The notes under the pieces were generated by a model that was given only the letters and a program-made list of their open reading frames with translations, was not told where the DNA came from and searched no databases. Positions 25,540 to 33,603 of a stretch of DNA of 64,000 nucleotides are shown in pieces. The stretch lies in NCBI GenBank assembly GCA_029975055.1, contig JARKPU010000067.1, positions 62,001-126,000 of the forward strand, written 5' to 3'. The stretch is from Anaerolinea sp. (GTDB lineage: Bacteria > Chloroflexota > Anaerolineae > Anaerolineales > Anaerolineaceae). How positions within the stretch are numbered: position 1 is the stretch's first letter; every line of letters starts with the position of its first letter. The position numbers and the translations under genes are program-made.

Positions 25540-27003
25540 ATGCCGGGTCGTTTTTCCAACCGGGTCATCCCATTCCTCCTCGCGCTGGCGCTGCTGGCAG
25601 GCTGCGCGCCCCTGTCTGCGCCCGCCGCGCCAGACGCAGCCCCCGCGCCCACCCCTACCGCCCGGCCAACCTTCACCCCGCTGCCCACCCTCAGCCCGCC
25701 GCCCGTCACGCCCACGCCTGCCGCCGCAACCGAGGCCGCGCCGGCCGCCTACGCCGAACCGGCCGGCTGCCTGGGCGCGAATGAGCAGGCGCAGCTTTCC
25801 ACCGCCGATATGCTGGCTTACGCCGATCAGCTCCTCGCCCTGGAGACGCCCCTTGCCCGCCGCCGGCTCACGCGCGCCTGGAATGCCTCCGCGCGGGTCT
25901 ACCAGCTCACCGGCGAAGATGCGCTGGCCTTCTCCACTTCACTCGTGCAGAACCGCTACCTCGTCCAGGAAATGCTCAACGCCCTGCACGCGGCCGGTTT
26001 TGCCGCCTGGCTGCGGCAGGATGCGCAGGCCGGTGAGCACATCCTGGCGGTGCCGATGCGCGCCGCGGCTTTGCAAGGCGCGTGGGCCGCCTACATCCGC
26101 GCCTACTGGCAGCCCGGCGAACTCCCCGCAGGCGATGCAAGCGTGGTCGAAACGCTGCGCCTCAGCCCCTGCCGCTGGATGGTTGCCTCCGGGCTGGCCC
26201 CCGATGTGCCCGTGGGCCAACTGGAGGGCGCCGGTTGGCAGCAGCCCGATTTCGCCTCTTCCGCGCAGGCCTTCCTCGCCGCCGACAGCCCCTCGGCCTT
26301 TGCGGTGGCGCGGGGCATCGCCTGGCTGGACGGCAAAACCGAATCACCGGCCCTGATGTGCGGGCCGCTTGCCTGGGCCATCACCAGCGCGGCGGGAGCC
26401 TTCCCGCCCGGCTACGGGGCCTGGGATGCAGCGCCCAAGTCCTTCTGGCTGCCCAAGCCCAGCGAGAACGGGCGGCCCTGGTCGCTCTTCCCGCCGGATA
26501 CCTACACCCTGCGGCGCTTCAGCGAGCCGCTCGGCAGCGCCGACCTGATTGCCTACCCGCTCGAAGCCGGCGACCTGGTCTATACCTATTCGAAACAAGA
26601 CGGCTTCGACCACGTGCTGGTGGTCAGCGAGGTGGATTCTGAAGGCAACCGCTTTGCCGTCACCAACCTTACCCAGGTGAAGCCGCGGCTTGAATACAGC
26701 ATCCGGCGCATCTTGCTCTACAGCGCCAAAGACCCCACTGTGGGCTACTTCCGCAACCAGTGGGCCAACGACCGTGTGAACGGCCGCACCGGCGACGGAG
26801 GCTTCGAGGTCTTCCGCTGGGCCTGGCGCGCCAAAGACCTGAGCGGTCAGCCCGCGCGCTACACCGTCCGCCCCGGCGACAGCCTGCCCCTGGTGGCTGC
26901 GCGCTGGAAGACCCCTCCCGGGCAGATTGCTTCGGCAAACGGCCTCGACCCCTCCGCCCCGCTGCGCGTGGGCCAGGAATTAATCATCCCGGTCAACCCG
27001 TAG
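25540..27003 (+). CDS. LysM lipoprotein with a possible cysteine-peptidase-like domain
   Basis: 487 residues. The signal peptide ends in a lipobox LLAGC with Cys22 as lipid site. A Pro/Thr-rich linker (about 25-75) precedes a helical region and then a domain containing ALMCGPLAWAI and DGFDHVLVVSEV; Cys and His in this order recall papain-fold or transglutaminase-like enzymes, but this is only inference. The C-terminus is one LysM repeat (about 440-485, YTVRPGDSLPLVAARW to LRVGQELIIP), which binds peptidoglycan. Likely attached to the outer face of the membrane. Leaderless start. Its stop codon lies inside the inverted-repeat element at 26997. Confidence 0.85.
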   Translation: MPGRFSNRVIPFLLALALLAGCAPLSAPAAPDAAPAPTPTARPTFTPLPTLSPPPVTPTPAAATEAAPAAYAEPAGCLGANEQAQLSTADMLAYADQLLALETPLARRRLTRAWNASARVYQLTGEDALAFSTSLVQNRYLVQEMLNALHAAGFAAWLRQDAQAGEHILAVPMRAAALQGAWAAYIRAYWQPGELPAGDASVVETLRLSPCRWMVASGLAPDVPVGQLEGAGWQQPDFASSAQAFLAADSPSAFAVARGIAWLDGKTESPALMCGPLAWAITSAAGAFPPGYGAWDAAPKSFWLPKPSENGRPWSLFPPDTYTLRRFSEPLGSADLIAYPLEAGDLVYTYSKQDGFDHVLVVSEVDSEGNRFAVTNLTQVKPRLEYSIRRILLYSAKDPTVGYFRNQWANDRVNGRTGDGGFEVFRWAWRAKDLSGQPARYTVRPGDSLPLVAARWKTPPGQIASANGLDPSAPLRVGQELIIPVNP

Positions 27004-27083
27004 GCGCGCCCCTTCACCGCCCATTTCGATTTCTATTGCAGATTCCAAAATCCCGTGTTATAATCCCCCCTCGCGCCTACGGG
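26997..27083. mobile_element. Small inverted-repeat element with perfect 12-bp ends
   Basis: CCCGTAGGCGCG at 26997-27008 and CGCGCCTACGGG at 27072-27083 are perfect inverses 87 bp end to end. The left end overlaps the stop codon of the lipoprotein gene and the inside holds the rplS -10 box. The ends match those of the 77-bp repeats near 21.6 kb. MITE-like; no transposase is present. Confidence 0.5.
27058..27063 (+). promoter_or_regulatory. -10 box of rplS
   Basis: TATAAT inside the inverted-repeat element, about 60 bp before the rplS ATG. Confidence 0.5.
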
Positions 27084-27123
27084 CAGCTTACCAGCAAGCA
27101 TAAAAAGCAAGGATTGTCAGACC

Positions 27124-27471
27124 ATGAGCGAACAAATTTTGCAGGCGGTCCAAGCGCCGCTCAACACAAACATCCCGCACCTGCGCCCCGGCGACGTGGT
27201 CAGCGTGCATGTGAAGATCAAAGAAGGCAACCGCGAGCGCATCCAGGAATTTAAAGGCACCGTGCTCTTCACCAAAAACGGCAGCGGAGCGTCCTTCACC
27301 GTGCGGCGCGTCGCCTCGAACGGCATCGGCGTTGAGCGCACCTTCCTCACCAGCTCCCCGCGCATCGACAAAGTCGTCGTGGAGCGCCACAGCAAAGTGC
27401 GCCGCGCGCGCCTGTTCTACCTGCGCGGACGCACCGGCAAGCGCGCCCGCCTCAAGCAGAAGTTCTCATAG
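27124..27471 (+). CDS. rplS: Ribosomal protein L19
   Basis: 115 residues, normal for bL19. The signature RPGDVVSVHVKIKEGNRERIQ and the closing RRARLFYLRGRTGKRARLK are complete. It sits at the 30S-50S interface of the ribosome. Its usual partners rpsP, rimM and trmD are not nearby, so the gene stands alone here. A clear terminator follows. Confidence 0.97.
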   Translation: MSEQILQAVQAPLNTNIPHLRPGDVVSVHVKIKEGNRERIQEFKGTVLFTKNGSGASFTVRRVASNGIGVERTFLTSSPRIDKVVVERHSKVRRARLFYLRGRTGKRARLKQKFS

Positions 27472-27493
27472 ATTCGCTCTGATGATACAATCT

Positions 27494-27523
27494 AAAGGGT
27501 GCAGCCCAGAAGCTGCGCCCTTT
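27494..27523 (+). terminator. Terminator after rplS
   Basis: A 12-bp stem AAAGGGTGCAGC/GCTGCGCCCTTT (one G-U pair) with a 6-base loop, followed by a T-rich stretch. Confidence 0.8.
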
Positions 27524-27545
27524 CTGTATCTTTAGGATCTTACCT

Positions 27546-28277
27546 ATGCATTTACCGATCATTGGCGTCACCACAGCCCGCGTGCCCGGCACAAACGGGC
27601 AAACCGATCTATATGCCGCAGCCCTCTCTTACCTGAACGCAGTGGCCAACGCCGGAGGCGTGCCGCTCTTGCTGCCCGCCAGCCTCAGCCCCGATGCGCT
27701 GATGGCGGCCTTCGAGCGCCTGGATGGATTGCTGTTCACCGGCGGCGGGGATATCGACCCATCCCTCTTTGACGGCCCCCCGCATGAGCGCGTGTACGGC
27801 ATCGAACCCGAACGCGACCGGAGCGAAATCGCCCTCGTCCGGCGCGCAGCCGAAACCGGCCTGCCCTTCCTGGGCATCTGCCGCGGCATCCAGGTGATCA
27901 ACGTGGCCCTGGGCGGCGGGCTTTACACCCACATCGAAGACCAGCTCGCCGGCGCCCGCAAGCACGATTTCTTCCCCGGCTACCCGCGCGACCGGCTCTC
28001 GCATCCGGTGAGCATCGAGCCGGGCAGCCGGCTGGCGGGCATCCTCGGCGGCGAGAGCTTCGAGGTAAACAGCCTGCATCACCAGGGCTTGGGGCGCATC
28101 GCACCGGGGCTGGCCGTCTCGGCGCACGCGCCGGACGGGCTGGTGGAAGCCGTGGAGCTGCCCGGCCACCCCTTCGGCCTGGGCGTGCAGTGGCACCCCG
28201 AATGGCTCCAGGCCCACGCCCCGCAGCGCGCCCTCTTCAAGGCGCTGGTGGAGGCGTCGCAAAAGGTCTATGAGTGA
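27546..28277 (+). CDS. Gamma-glutamyl-GABA hydrolase family protein (class I glutamine amidotransferase fold)
   Basis: 243 residues. The nucleophile elbow is FLGICRGIQVIN (Cys near 115) and the catalytic His-Glu is LGVQWHPEW near the C-terminus. LLFTGGGDIDPSLF is the family's oxyanion region. It resembles PuuD-type hydrolases of putrescine degradation or other peptidase C26 members. No polyamine genes are nearby, so the substrate is open. Confidence 0.9.
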   Translation: MHLPIIGVTTARVPGTNGQTDLYAAALSYLNAVANAGGVPLLLPASLSPDALMAAFERLDGLLFTGGGDIDPSLFDGPPHERVYGIEPERDRSEIALVRRAAETGLPFLGICRGIQVINVALGGGLYTHIEDQLAGARKHDFFPGYPRDRLSHPVSIEPGSRLAGILGGESFEVNSLHHQGLGRIAPGLAVSAHAPDGLVEAVELPGHPFGLGVQWHPEWLQAHAPQRALFKALVEASQKVYE

Positions 28278-28399
28278 TGAGACGAAAAGTCGATGGGTGA
28301 GGAGAACTTGCCTTTTTCCATCAATCCGATACCTCATTGACTTCTTGTCTCTTATCCTTCACCCCTGGTTGACTTCTCTCTCATTGACTTGATTCCTGC

Positions 28400-28405
28400 T
28401 AAAAT
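28400..28405 (+). promoter_or_regulatory. -10 box giving a leaderless murI mRNA
   Basis: TAAAAT followed by exactly 6 bp and the ATG at 28412. Three copies of TTGACTT lie upstream (28336, 28369, 28384). Confidence 0.5.
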
Positions 28406-28411
28406 CAATCC

Positions 28412-29233
28412 ATGATCGGCATTTTCGATTCGGGCGTAGGCGGGCTTTCGGTGCTGCGCGCCATCCGTGAGCAGATGCCCGGCCTGCCATTGACCTACCT
28501 GGCCGACCAGGCGCACGTGCCCTACGGGCCGCGCCCCCTCGAAGAGGTGCGCGCCTTTTCCACCGAGATCACCCGCCACCTGCTTTCGCGCGGGGCGCAA
28601 CTCATCGTCGTGGCCTGCAACGCGGCCTCGGCGGCCGCGCTGCACCACCTGCGCGCGGCCTTCCCGCAAGTTCCCTTCGTCGGCATGGAACCGGCCGTCA
28701 AGCCCGCCGCCGAGTGCACCCACTCCGGCGTGGTGGGCGTGCTGGCCACCCCGGCCACCTTCCAGGGCGCGCTGTATGCATCGGTGTTGGAGCGCTTCGC
28801 AGGCGGCGTCACCGTGCTGCAAGATACCTGCCCCGGCCTGGTGGCGCAGGTCGAGGCCGGTGACCTCGCCGGGCCGCGCACGCGCCAGATCCTCACCCGG
28901 GCGCTCGAACCGATGCTCGCCCAGGGCATGGATACGGTCGTGCTGGGCTGCACGCATTACCCCTTCATCATTCCGCTCATCCAGGAAATCACCGGCCCCG
29001 CCGTGCGGGTGATCGACCCCGCCCCCGCGGTAGCGCGCCAGGTGGGGCGTGTTCTGGCCGCCCGCGGCTGGCTGCAGGGCAGCGACGGCCCGCCCGCCGC
29101 GATGACCTTCCTCACCACGGGCGAGCTCGAGCCTTTCAAAGCGCTCCTCACCCGCCTGCTCGCTGGCTGCTGCCCCCCCGCTCAGAATGACTCGTGCGAA
29201 GCTGTCCGCTGGCACGGCGGAAGCCTCGCCTGA
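28412..29233 (+). CDS. murI: Glutamate racemase
   Basis: 273 residues. It makes D-glutamate for peptidoglycan. The N-terminus IGIFDSGVGGLSVL and catalytic Cys69 (VVACNAASA) and Cys180 (LGCTHYPF) are intact. YLADQAHVPYGPR is the conserved substrate loop. No ribosome-binding site; the -10 box is 6 bp before the ATG. Fits a peptidoglycan-containing monoderm. Confidence 0.95.
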   Translation: MIGIFDSGVGGLSVLRAIREQMPGLPLTYLADQAHVPYGPRPLEEVRAFSTEITRHLLSRGAQLIVVACNAASAAALHHLRAAFPQVPFVGMEPAVKPAAECTHSGVVGVLATPATFQGALYASVLERFAGGVTVLQDTCPGLVAQVEAGDLAGPRTRQILTRALEPMLAQGMDTVVLGCTHYPFIIPLIQEITGPAVRVIDPAPAVARQVGRVLAARGWLQGSDGPPAAMTFLTTGELEPFKALLTRLLAGCCPPAQNDSCEAVRWHGGSLA

Positions 29234-29261
29234 TGGGTATACTTAAGAAAGGAGTGTACCG

Positions 29262-29813
29262 ATGCCGCGCATTGAACTAGACCTTAACCCCGTGACGCAT
29301 ATCACCACCGACGCGATCGGCCAGCCCGGCAAGCGCGTGTTTTATATCCAGGCCACCAAAGACGACCAGGTGGTCACCTTAATCGTCGAAAAAGTGCAGA
29401 TCCAGACTCTTGCCCTTGGGCTGGAGGAGTTTCTCGCCGAGCTTTCGCAGCGCTTCCCCGGCCTGCCCGAAGCCTCGCCGGATTATGACGCGGCCCTCAT
29501 GCACATCACCCCGCCGGTAGACCCGCTCTTTCGCGTCGGCGAGCTGGCCCTGGGTTATGACGCTGACGGCGACATGGCCATCTTGATTGCCCGTGAAATT
29601 ACCACCGCCGAAGGTGAAGAGCAGACCCCTGAGCCGGAAGAAGATTCGGAGACCAGCGTGGTGCGCTTTTGGTGCACGCGCACCCAGTTGCGCGCGATGT
29701 GCCGCTGGGGTCTCGAGGTGGCCGCGCAGGGCCGGCCCATCTGCCCGTACTGCGGCCAGCCGATGGACCCCGAGGGGCACTTCTGCCCGAAGCGGAATGG
29801 GCATAAGAAATAG
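29262..29813 (+). CDS. DUF3090 family protein with C-terminal zinc ribbon
   Basis: 183 residues. The opening and GQPGKRVFYIQATKDDQVVTLIVEK match DUF3090. The end has WCTRTQLRAMCRWG and CPYCGQPMDPEGHFCP, a probable zinc ribbon. The family is known mainly from Actinobacteria and Chloroflexota, always near an SCO1664-type gene; role unknown. Its stop TAG overlaps the GTG start of the next gene. Confidence 0.88.
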   Translation: MPRIELDLNPVTHITTDAIGQPGKRVFYIQATKDDQVVTLIVEKVQIQTLALGLEEFLAELSQRFPGLPEASPDYDAALMHITPPVDPLFRVGELALGYDADGDMAILIAREITTAEGEEQTPEPEEDSETSVVRFWCTRTQLRAMCRWGLEVAAQGRPICPYCGQPMDPEGHFCPKRNGHKK

Positions 29814-30532
29814 TGGACAAGAATCTCATCGCGCGGGCCTTGCTGAACGGCGAATACACCGTCCAGGGCCAGTTCCTTAGCGGTTCCAACTACACCTTCC
29901 TCGGCGAGATCACCTTCGAAGGCAGGCTCTATAAGGGCGTCTATAAACCCGTGCGCGGCGAGCAGCCCTTGTGGGATTTCCCTCCCGGCAGCCTGGCGCA
30001 CCGCGAGGTGGCCGCCTACCTGCTCAGCGAGCAGCTTGGCTGGGAACTCGTTCCGCCCACCGTCTATCGCCGCCGCGCCCCGCTGGGGCCCGGCTCGCTG
30101 CAATATTACGTCGAGCACGACCCCCACCACCACTTCTTCAATTTCACCGAGGAAGAGAAGCAGCGCCTGCGCCCGGCCGTGATTTTTGACCTGGTCAGCA
30201 ACAACGCCGACCGCAAGGGCGGGCATATCCTCATAGACGCAGAAGGGCACATCTGGTTGATCGACCAGGGGTTATGCTTCCACGTGGAAGACAAGCTGCG
30301 CACCGTGGTGTGGGATTTTGCCGGTGAACCCCTCCCCGAAGCCCTGCTCGCCGATCTCGAGCGCCTGCTCGGGAAAATCGAGCCGGGCAGCCCGGCGCGT
30401 GTGGAGCTCGAACGCCATCTGCGCCCGGGCGAAGTCGCCGCTCTGCGCTCGCGGGTGCGCCGCCTGATCGAGATGGGCTGCTTCCCCAACCCGCCTTCCT
30501 CGCGCCGCCCCTACCCCTGGCCTCCGGTCTGA
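29813..30532 (+). CDS. SCO1664 family protein (PI3/4-kinase-like fold)
   Basis: 239 residues with a GTG start that overlaps the DUF3090 stop. Typical pieces are YKGVYKPVRGEQPLWDFP, FDLVSNNADRKGGHIL and LIDQGLCFH, which echo the nucleotide-binding and catalytic loops of lipid-kinase-like proteins. In Actinobacteria the pair neighbours mshC of mycothiol synthesis; here no mycothiol gene is near, so the pair is independent of it. Probably binds a nucleotide; substrate unknown. Confidence 0.88.
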   Translation: MDKNLIARALLNGEYTVQGQFLSGSNYTFLGEITFEGRLYKGVYKPVRGEQPLWDFPPGSLAHREVAAYLLSEQLGWELVPPTVYRRRAPLGPGSLQYYVEHDPHHHFFNFTEEEKQRLRPAVIFDLVSNNADRKGGHILIDAEGHIWLIDQGLCFHVEDKLRTVVWDFAGEPLPEALLADLERLLGKIEPGSPARVELERHLRPGEVAALRSRVRRLIEMGCFPNPPSSRRPYPWPPV

Positions 30533-30656
30533 GGGCGCGCTTTTCTTTCGACGATTCGCGGTTGGCCGTCCGGCCGTCCGCAAGTTGGCACCCGGCGCTG
30601 ATCTTCTTATCTACCCATCGGCGCATCAGCTCATTGATTTCCTCTCAGGAGCCCCT

Positions 30657-31688
30657 ATGCCCCACATCCACATCGTCATGATCGGTTTTGGCAACGTCGG
30701 CAGGGCGCTGGCGCGGCTGCTGCAGCGCAAGCGGGCCCTGCTCGAAGGCGAATACGGCTTCACCTTCCAGGTGAACGGCATCGCCACCGGGCAGCATGGC
30801 AGCGCAATCGACCCGCTGGGCCTCGACCTCGAACGCGCCCTGGCGCTGGCGGAGGGCGGCGGCAGCCTTTCGGCGCTCTCGGCCCGCCCCGCCCCGAAGA
30901 ATATGCTGGAATTCATCCAGGCCTGCCCCGGCGACGTGCTCTTCGAGAACACCCCGGTCAACGTGCAGAGCGGCGAACCGGCCATCTCGCACCTCAAGGC
31001 GGCCCTCGAGCGCGGCATGCACGCCATCACCGCCAACAAAGGCCCGGTGGTGCATGCCTACCGCGAGCTTTCGGCGCTGGCAGCTGTGCGCGGCAGGCGC
31101 TTTCTCTTCGAATCGGCCGTCATGGATGGCGCGCCGATCTTCTCGCTCTTTCGCGGGCCGCTGCCCGCCGCCGAGCTGCGCGGCTTCAAAGGGATTCTCA
31201 ACTCCACCACCAATTTAATCCTCGAGATGATGGAGCAGGGCCGCTCCTTCGAAGAGGCCGTGGCACATTGCCAGAAGATCGGCCTGGCCGAGACCGACCC
31301 CTCCGGCGATGTGGACGGCTGGGACGCATCCATCAAGGTGGCGGCGCTCTCCACGGTGCTGATGGGCGTGCCGCTCAAGCCGCAGCAGGTGGAGCGCGAA
31401 GGCATCCGCGGCATCACGCCGGGCATGGTCGCCGAGGCGAAGGCCGCCGGCGAACGCTGGAAGCTGGTTTGCAGCGCTCGCCGCGCCGGGGGCGAGGTGA
31501 AGGGCAGGGTGGCCCCCCAGCGAGTCGGCCCCAATTCGCCGCTCTATTCGGTCGGGGGTTCCAGCTCTTACGTCCAGTTCGAGACGGACGTGCTGCCCGG
31601 CCTGGGGATTGTGGAGAGCGACCCCGGCCCCGAGACGACCGCCTACGGCCTGCTGGCCGACCTGATCAACGCGCTGCGGAGCGCCTGA
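30657..31688 (+). CDS. hom: Homoserine dehydrogenase
   Basis: 343 residues from the ATG at 30657, after AGGAGCCCCT. The Rossmann start IVMIGFGNVGRALARLL binds NAD(P). Catalytic-domain signatures include HAITANKGPVVHAYRELS, GILNSTTNLILEMME and GLAETDPSGDVDGWDASIK. It reduces aspartate semialdehyde to homoserine for Thr and Met. No ACT domain, so feedback control by threonine is probably absent. First gene of a tightly overlapping operon. Confidence 0.93.
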   Translation: MPHIHIVMIGFGNVGRALARLLQRKRALLEGEYGFTFQVNGIATGQHGSAIDPLGLDLERALALAEGGGSLSALSARPAPKNMLEFIQACPGDVLFENTPVNVQSGEPAISHLKAALERGMHAITANKGPVVHAYRELSALAAVRGRRFLFESAVMDGAPIFSLFRGPLPAAELRGFKGILNSTTNLILEMMEQGRSFEEAVAHCQKIGLAETDPSGDVDGWDASIKVAALSTVLMGVPLKPQQVEREGIRGITPGMVAEAKAAGERWKLVCSARRAGGEVKGRVAPQRVGPNSPLYSVGGSSSYVQFETDVLPGLGIVESDPGPETTAYGLLADLINALRSA

Positions 31689-32278
31689 TGCCCGAAGCCT
31701 ATCTCTTCTCGTTTGCTTCCGGCGAGCCAGCCCAGGCGCTGGCCCAGGCCCTTTCGGGGGCGGGAGCGCGCGCCAACTGGCTGGATGAAGTTCATTGGCT
31801 TGGCCTGCCGCTGCCCGCCGCCCCGGGGGGCAAACCGCTCTTTGCCTGGCCGGATGCACCCCTCCTGCCGCTCTTCTGCCTGCAGGCCGCGCTGCGCATG
31901 CTCCAATCCGGCGCGGCGGATCTGATCGCTCTCGGTCAGAGCGCCACGGGTGAGGCTGCGGCGCTGCTGCTGGGCTCACCCGCGGCGGTGGGGCGCTGGA
32001 ACCTGCCCCCGCTGGCGCGCCTCGAGCCGCTGCGGGCGGGCGCGGGTTCTCCGGAGGGCTTCCGCGCCGCGCTCCAGGCCGCGCTGCCCCATCCTCCCGC
32101 GCTGGCCGCCTGCAGCGGATTCCCTTCGGCGGGCCTGGGCGTAGAGAACACCCCCGGCGAGGACATCGCAGGCGTCTGCGCCCTGGCGCACCGCCTGGCC
32201 GAGGGCCGCGCACCGGATGGGCTGCTGGCGGGCTTTGCCGGGCAGGGCGGGCTGGCCATCTGGATCGAAAGAGTCTGA
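31688..32278 (+). CDS. Degenerate thiolase/ketosynthase-fold protein
   Basis: 196 residues, ATG overlapping the hom stop (TGATG). FCLQAALRMLQSGAADLIALG and ALLLGSPAAVGRWNLPPLARL look like the thiolase N-half, and the end AGFAGQGGLAIWIERV resembles the thiolase C-terminus. It is only half the length of a thiolase and the catalytic Cys region is not conserved, so it is probably a non-catalytic or partner protein. Alternative: a lineage-specific protein that only looks thiolase-like. Function unknown. Confidence 0.6.
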   Translation: MPEAYLFSFASGEPAQALAQALSGAGARANWLDEVHWLGLPLPAAPGGKPLFAWPDAPLLPLFCLQAALRMLQSGAADLIALGQSATGEAAALLLGSPAAVGRWNLPPLARLEPLRAGAGSPEGFRAALQAALPHPPALAACSGFPSAGLGVENTPGEDIAGVCALAHRLAEGRAPDGLLAGFAGQGGLAIWIERV

Positions 32279-32280
32279 GC

Positions 32281-33603
32281 ATGAGCCGCATGTATCTTTC
32301 GCTGGGAAGCAACCTGGGCTCGCGCCTGTCCAATTTGCGCCGCGCGCTGCACGCCCTGGCCCCCCAGGTGCGCCTCACGCGCCTGTCGGGAGTCTACGAG
32401 ACCGACCCGTGGGGCTACCTCGAGCAGCCCGCCTTCCTCAACATGGCCGCCGCCGCCGAGACGGACCTGCCCCCGCTCGACCTGCTGGCGCACCTCAAGC
32501 AGGTGGAACGCAGCCTGGGCCGCGAGCCAACCTTCCGCTACGGGCCGCGCAGCATCGACCTGGACATCCTGTTTTACGACGATGCCGTGCTCGACCTGCC
32601 GGGTTTGCAAATCCCCCACCCGCAGCTCGCCGGGCGGCCTTTTGTCCTCGTCCCGCTGGCCGAGCTGGCCCCGGCCCTGGTCCACCCGGGGCTGGGCCTG
32701 AGCGTGAGCACACTGCTCGAGCGCAGCGGCGCGCAGGGCGTGCGGCCCTATAAGCGGCTCGAGTTTGGCCGGCGCACCTACGTGATGGGCATCCTCAACC
32801 TCACCCCCGATAGCTTCTCGGGCGACGGCCTGCTCGCTCAGCCCGACCCGCTCGAGGCCGCCCTGGCGCAGGCGCGCCGCTTTGTGGAGGCCGGGGCCGA
32901 TATCCTCGACATCGGCGGTGAGAGCACGCGCCCCGGCTCGCAGCCGGTGGAGGCCGGGGAGGAACTGGGGCGCATCTTGCCGGTGGTGCGCGCCCTGGCC
33001 GCAGAATCGCGCGCCATCCTCTCGGTGGATACCTACAAAGCCCGCGTGGCCGAGGAAGCCCTCCTGGCGGGGGCCGATTGGGTCAACGATGTGTGGGGGC
33101 TGCGCGCCGACCCGGCGATGCCCGCCACGCTGGCGCGCTGGAACGCTCCGGTCATCCTGATGCACAACCGCAGCAAGCCCGCCAACGCCGAGGTGCGCGA
33201 GCGCCTGGGCGGGCGCTACGTGGGCATGCAGTATGCCGACCTGCTCGGCGAGGTGAAGGCCGAGCTGCTGGAAAGCGTTCAGCTGGCGCGTTCCGCGGGC
33301 GTTGCCGATGGGAACATCCTGCTCGACCCCGGCATCGGCTTTGGCAAGACGGTGGAGCAGAACCTGGAACTCATCAACCGGCTGGGCGAGATCCGTGCGC
33401 TGGGCTACCCGGTCTTGCTGGGAGCGTCGCGCAAATCTTTCATCGGCTACACGCTCGATCTTCCGCCCGGCGAGCGCCTGGAGGGCAGCGCCGCCGCCGC
33501 CGTGGTGGGCATTGTGCGCGGGGCCGATATCATCCGTGTCCACGATGTGGAATTCATGGCGCGCGTCGCGCGCATGACGGATGCGATGGTGCGGAGGGGA
33601 TGA
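32281..33603 (+). CDS. folKP: FolK-FolP fusion: HPPK and dihydropteroate synthase
   Basis: 440 residues in one frame. Residues 1-150 are 6-hydroxymethyl-dihydropterin pyrophosphokinase (YLSLGSNLGSRLSNL, RYGPRSIDLDILFYDD, IPHPQLAGRPFVLVPLAEL). From about 165 it is dihydropteroate synthase (YVMGILNLTPDSFSGDG, DILDIGGESTRPGSQPV, VDTYKARVAEEALLAGA, ASRKSFIG). The two enzymes run consecutive steps of folate synthesis. Bacteria usually keep them separate; the order FolK-FolP is as in eukaryotic fusions. It starts 3 bp after the thiolase-like gene and overlaps the TPR gene (ATGA). Confidence 0.95.
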   Translation: MSRMYLSLGSNLGSRLSNLRRALHALAPQVRLTRLSGVYETDPWGYLEQPAFLNMAAAAETDLPPLDLLAHLKQVERSLGREPTFRYGPRSIDLDILFYDDAVLDLPGLQIPHPQLAGRPFVLVPLAELAPALVHPGLGLSVSTLLERSGAQGVRPYKRLEFGRRTYVMGILNLTPDSFSGDGLLAQPDPLEAALAQARRFVEAGADILDIGGESTRPGSQPVEAGEELGRILPVVRALAAESRAILSVDTYKARVAEEALLAGADWVNDVWGLRADPAMPATLARWNAPVILMHNRSKPANAEVRERLGGRYVGMQYADLLGEVKAELLESVQLARSAGVADGNILLDPGIGFGKTVEQNLELINRLGEIRALGYPVLLGASRKSFIGYTLDLPPGERLEGSAAAAVVGIVRGADIIRVHDVEFMARVARMTDAMVRRG

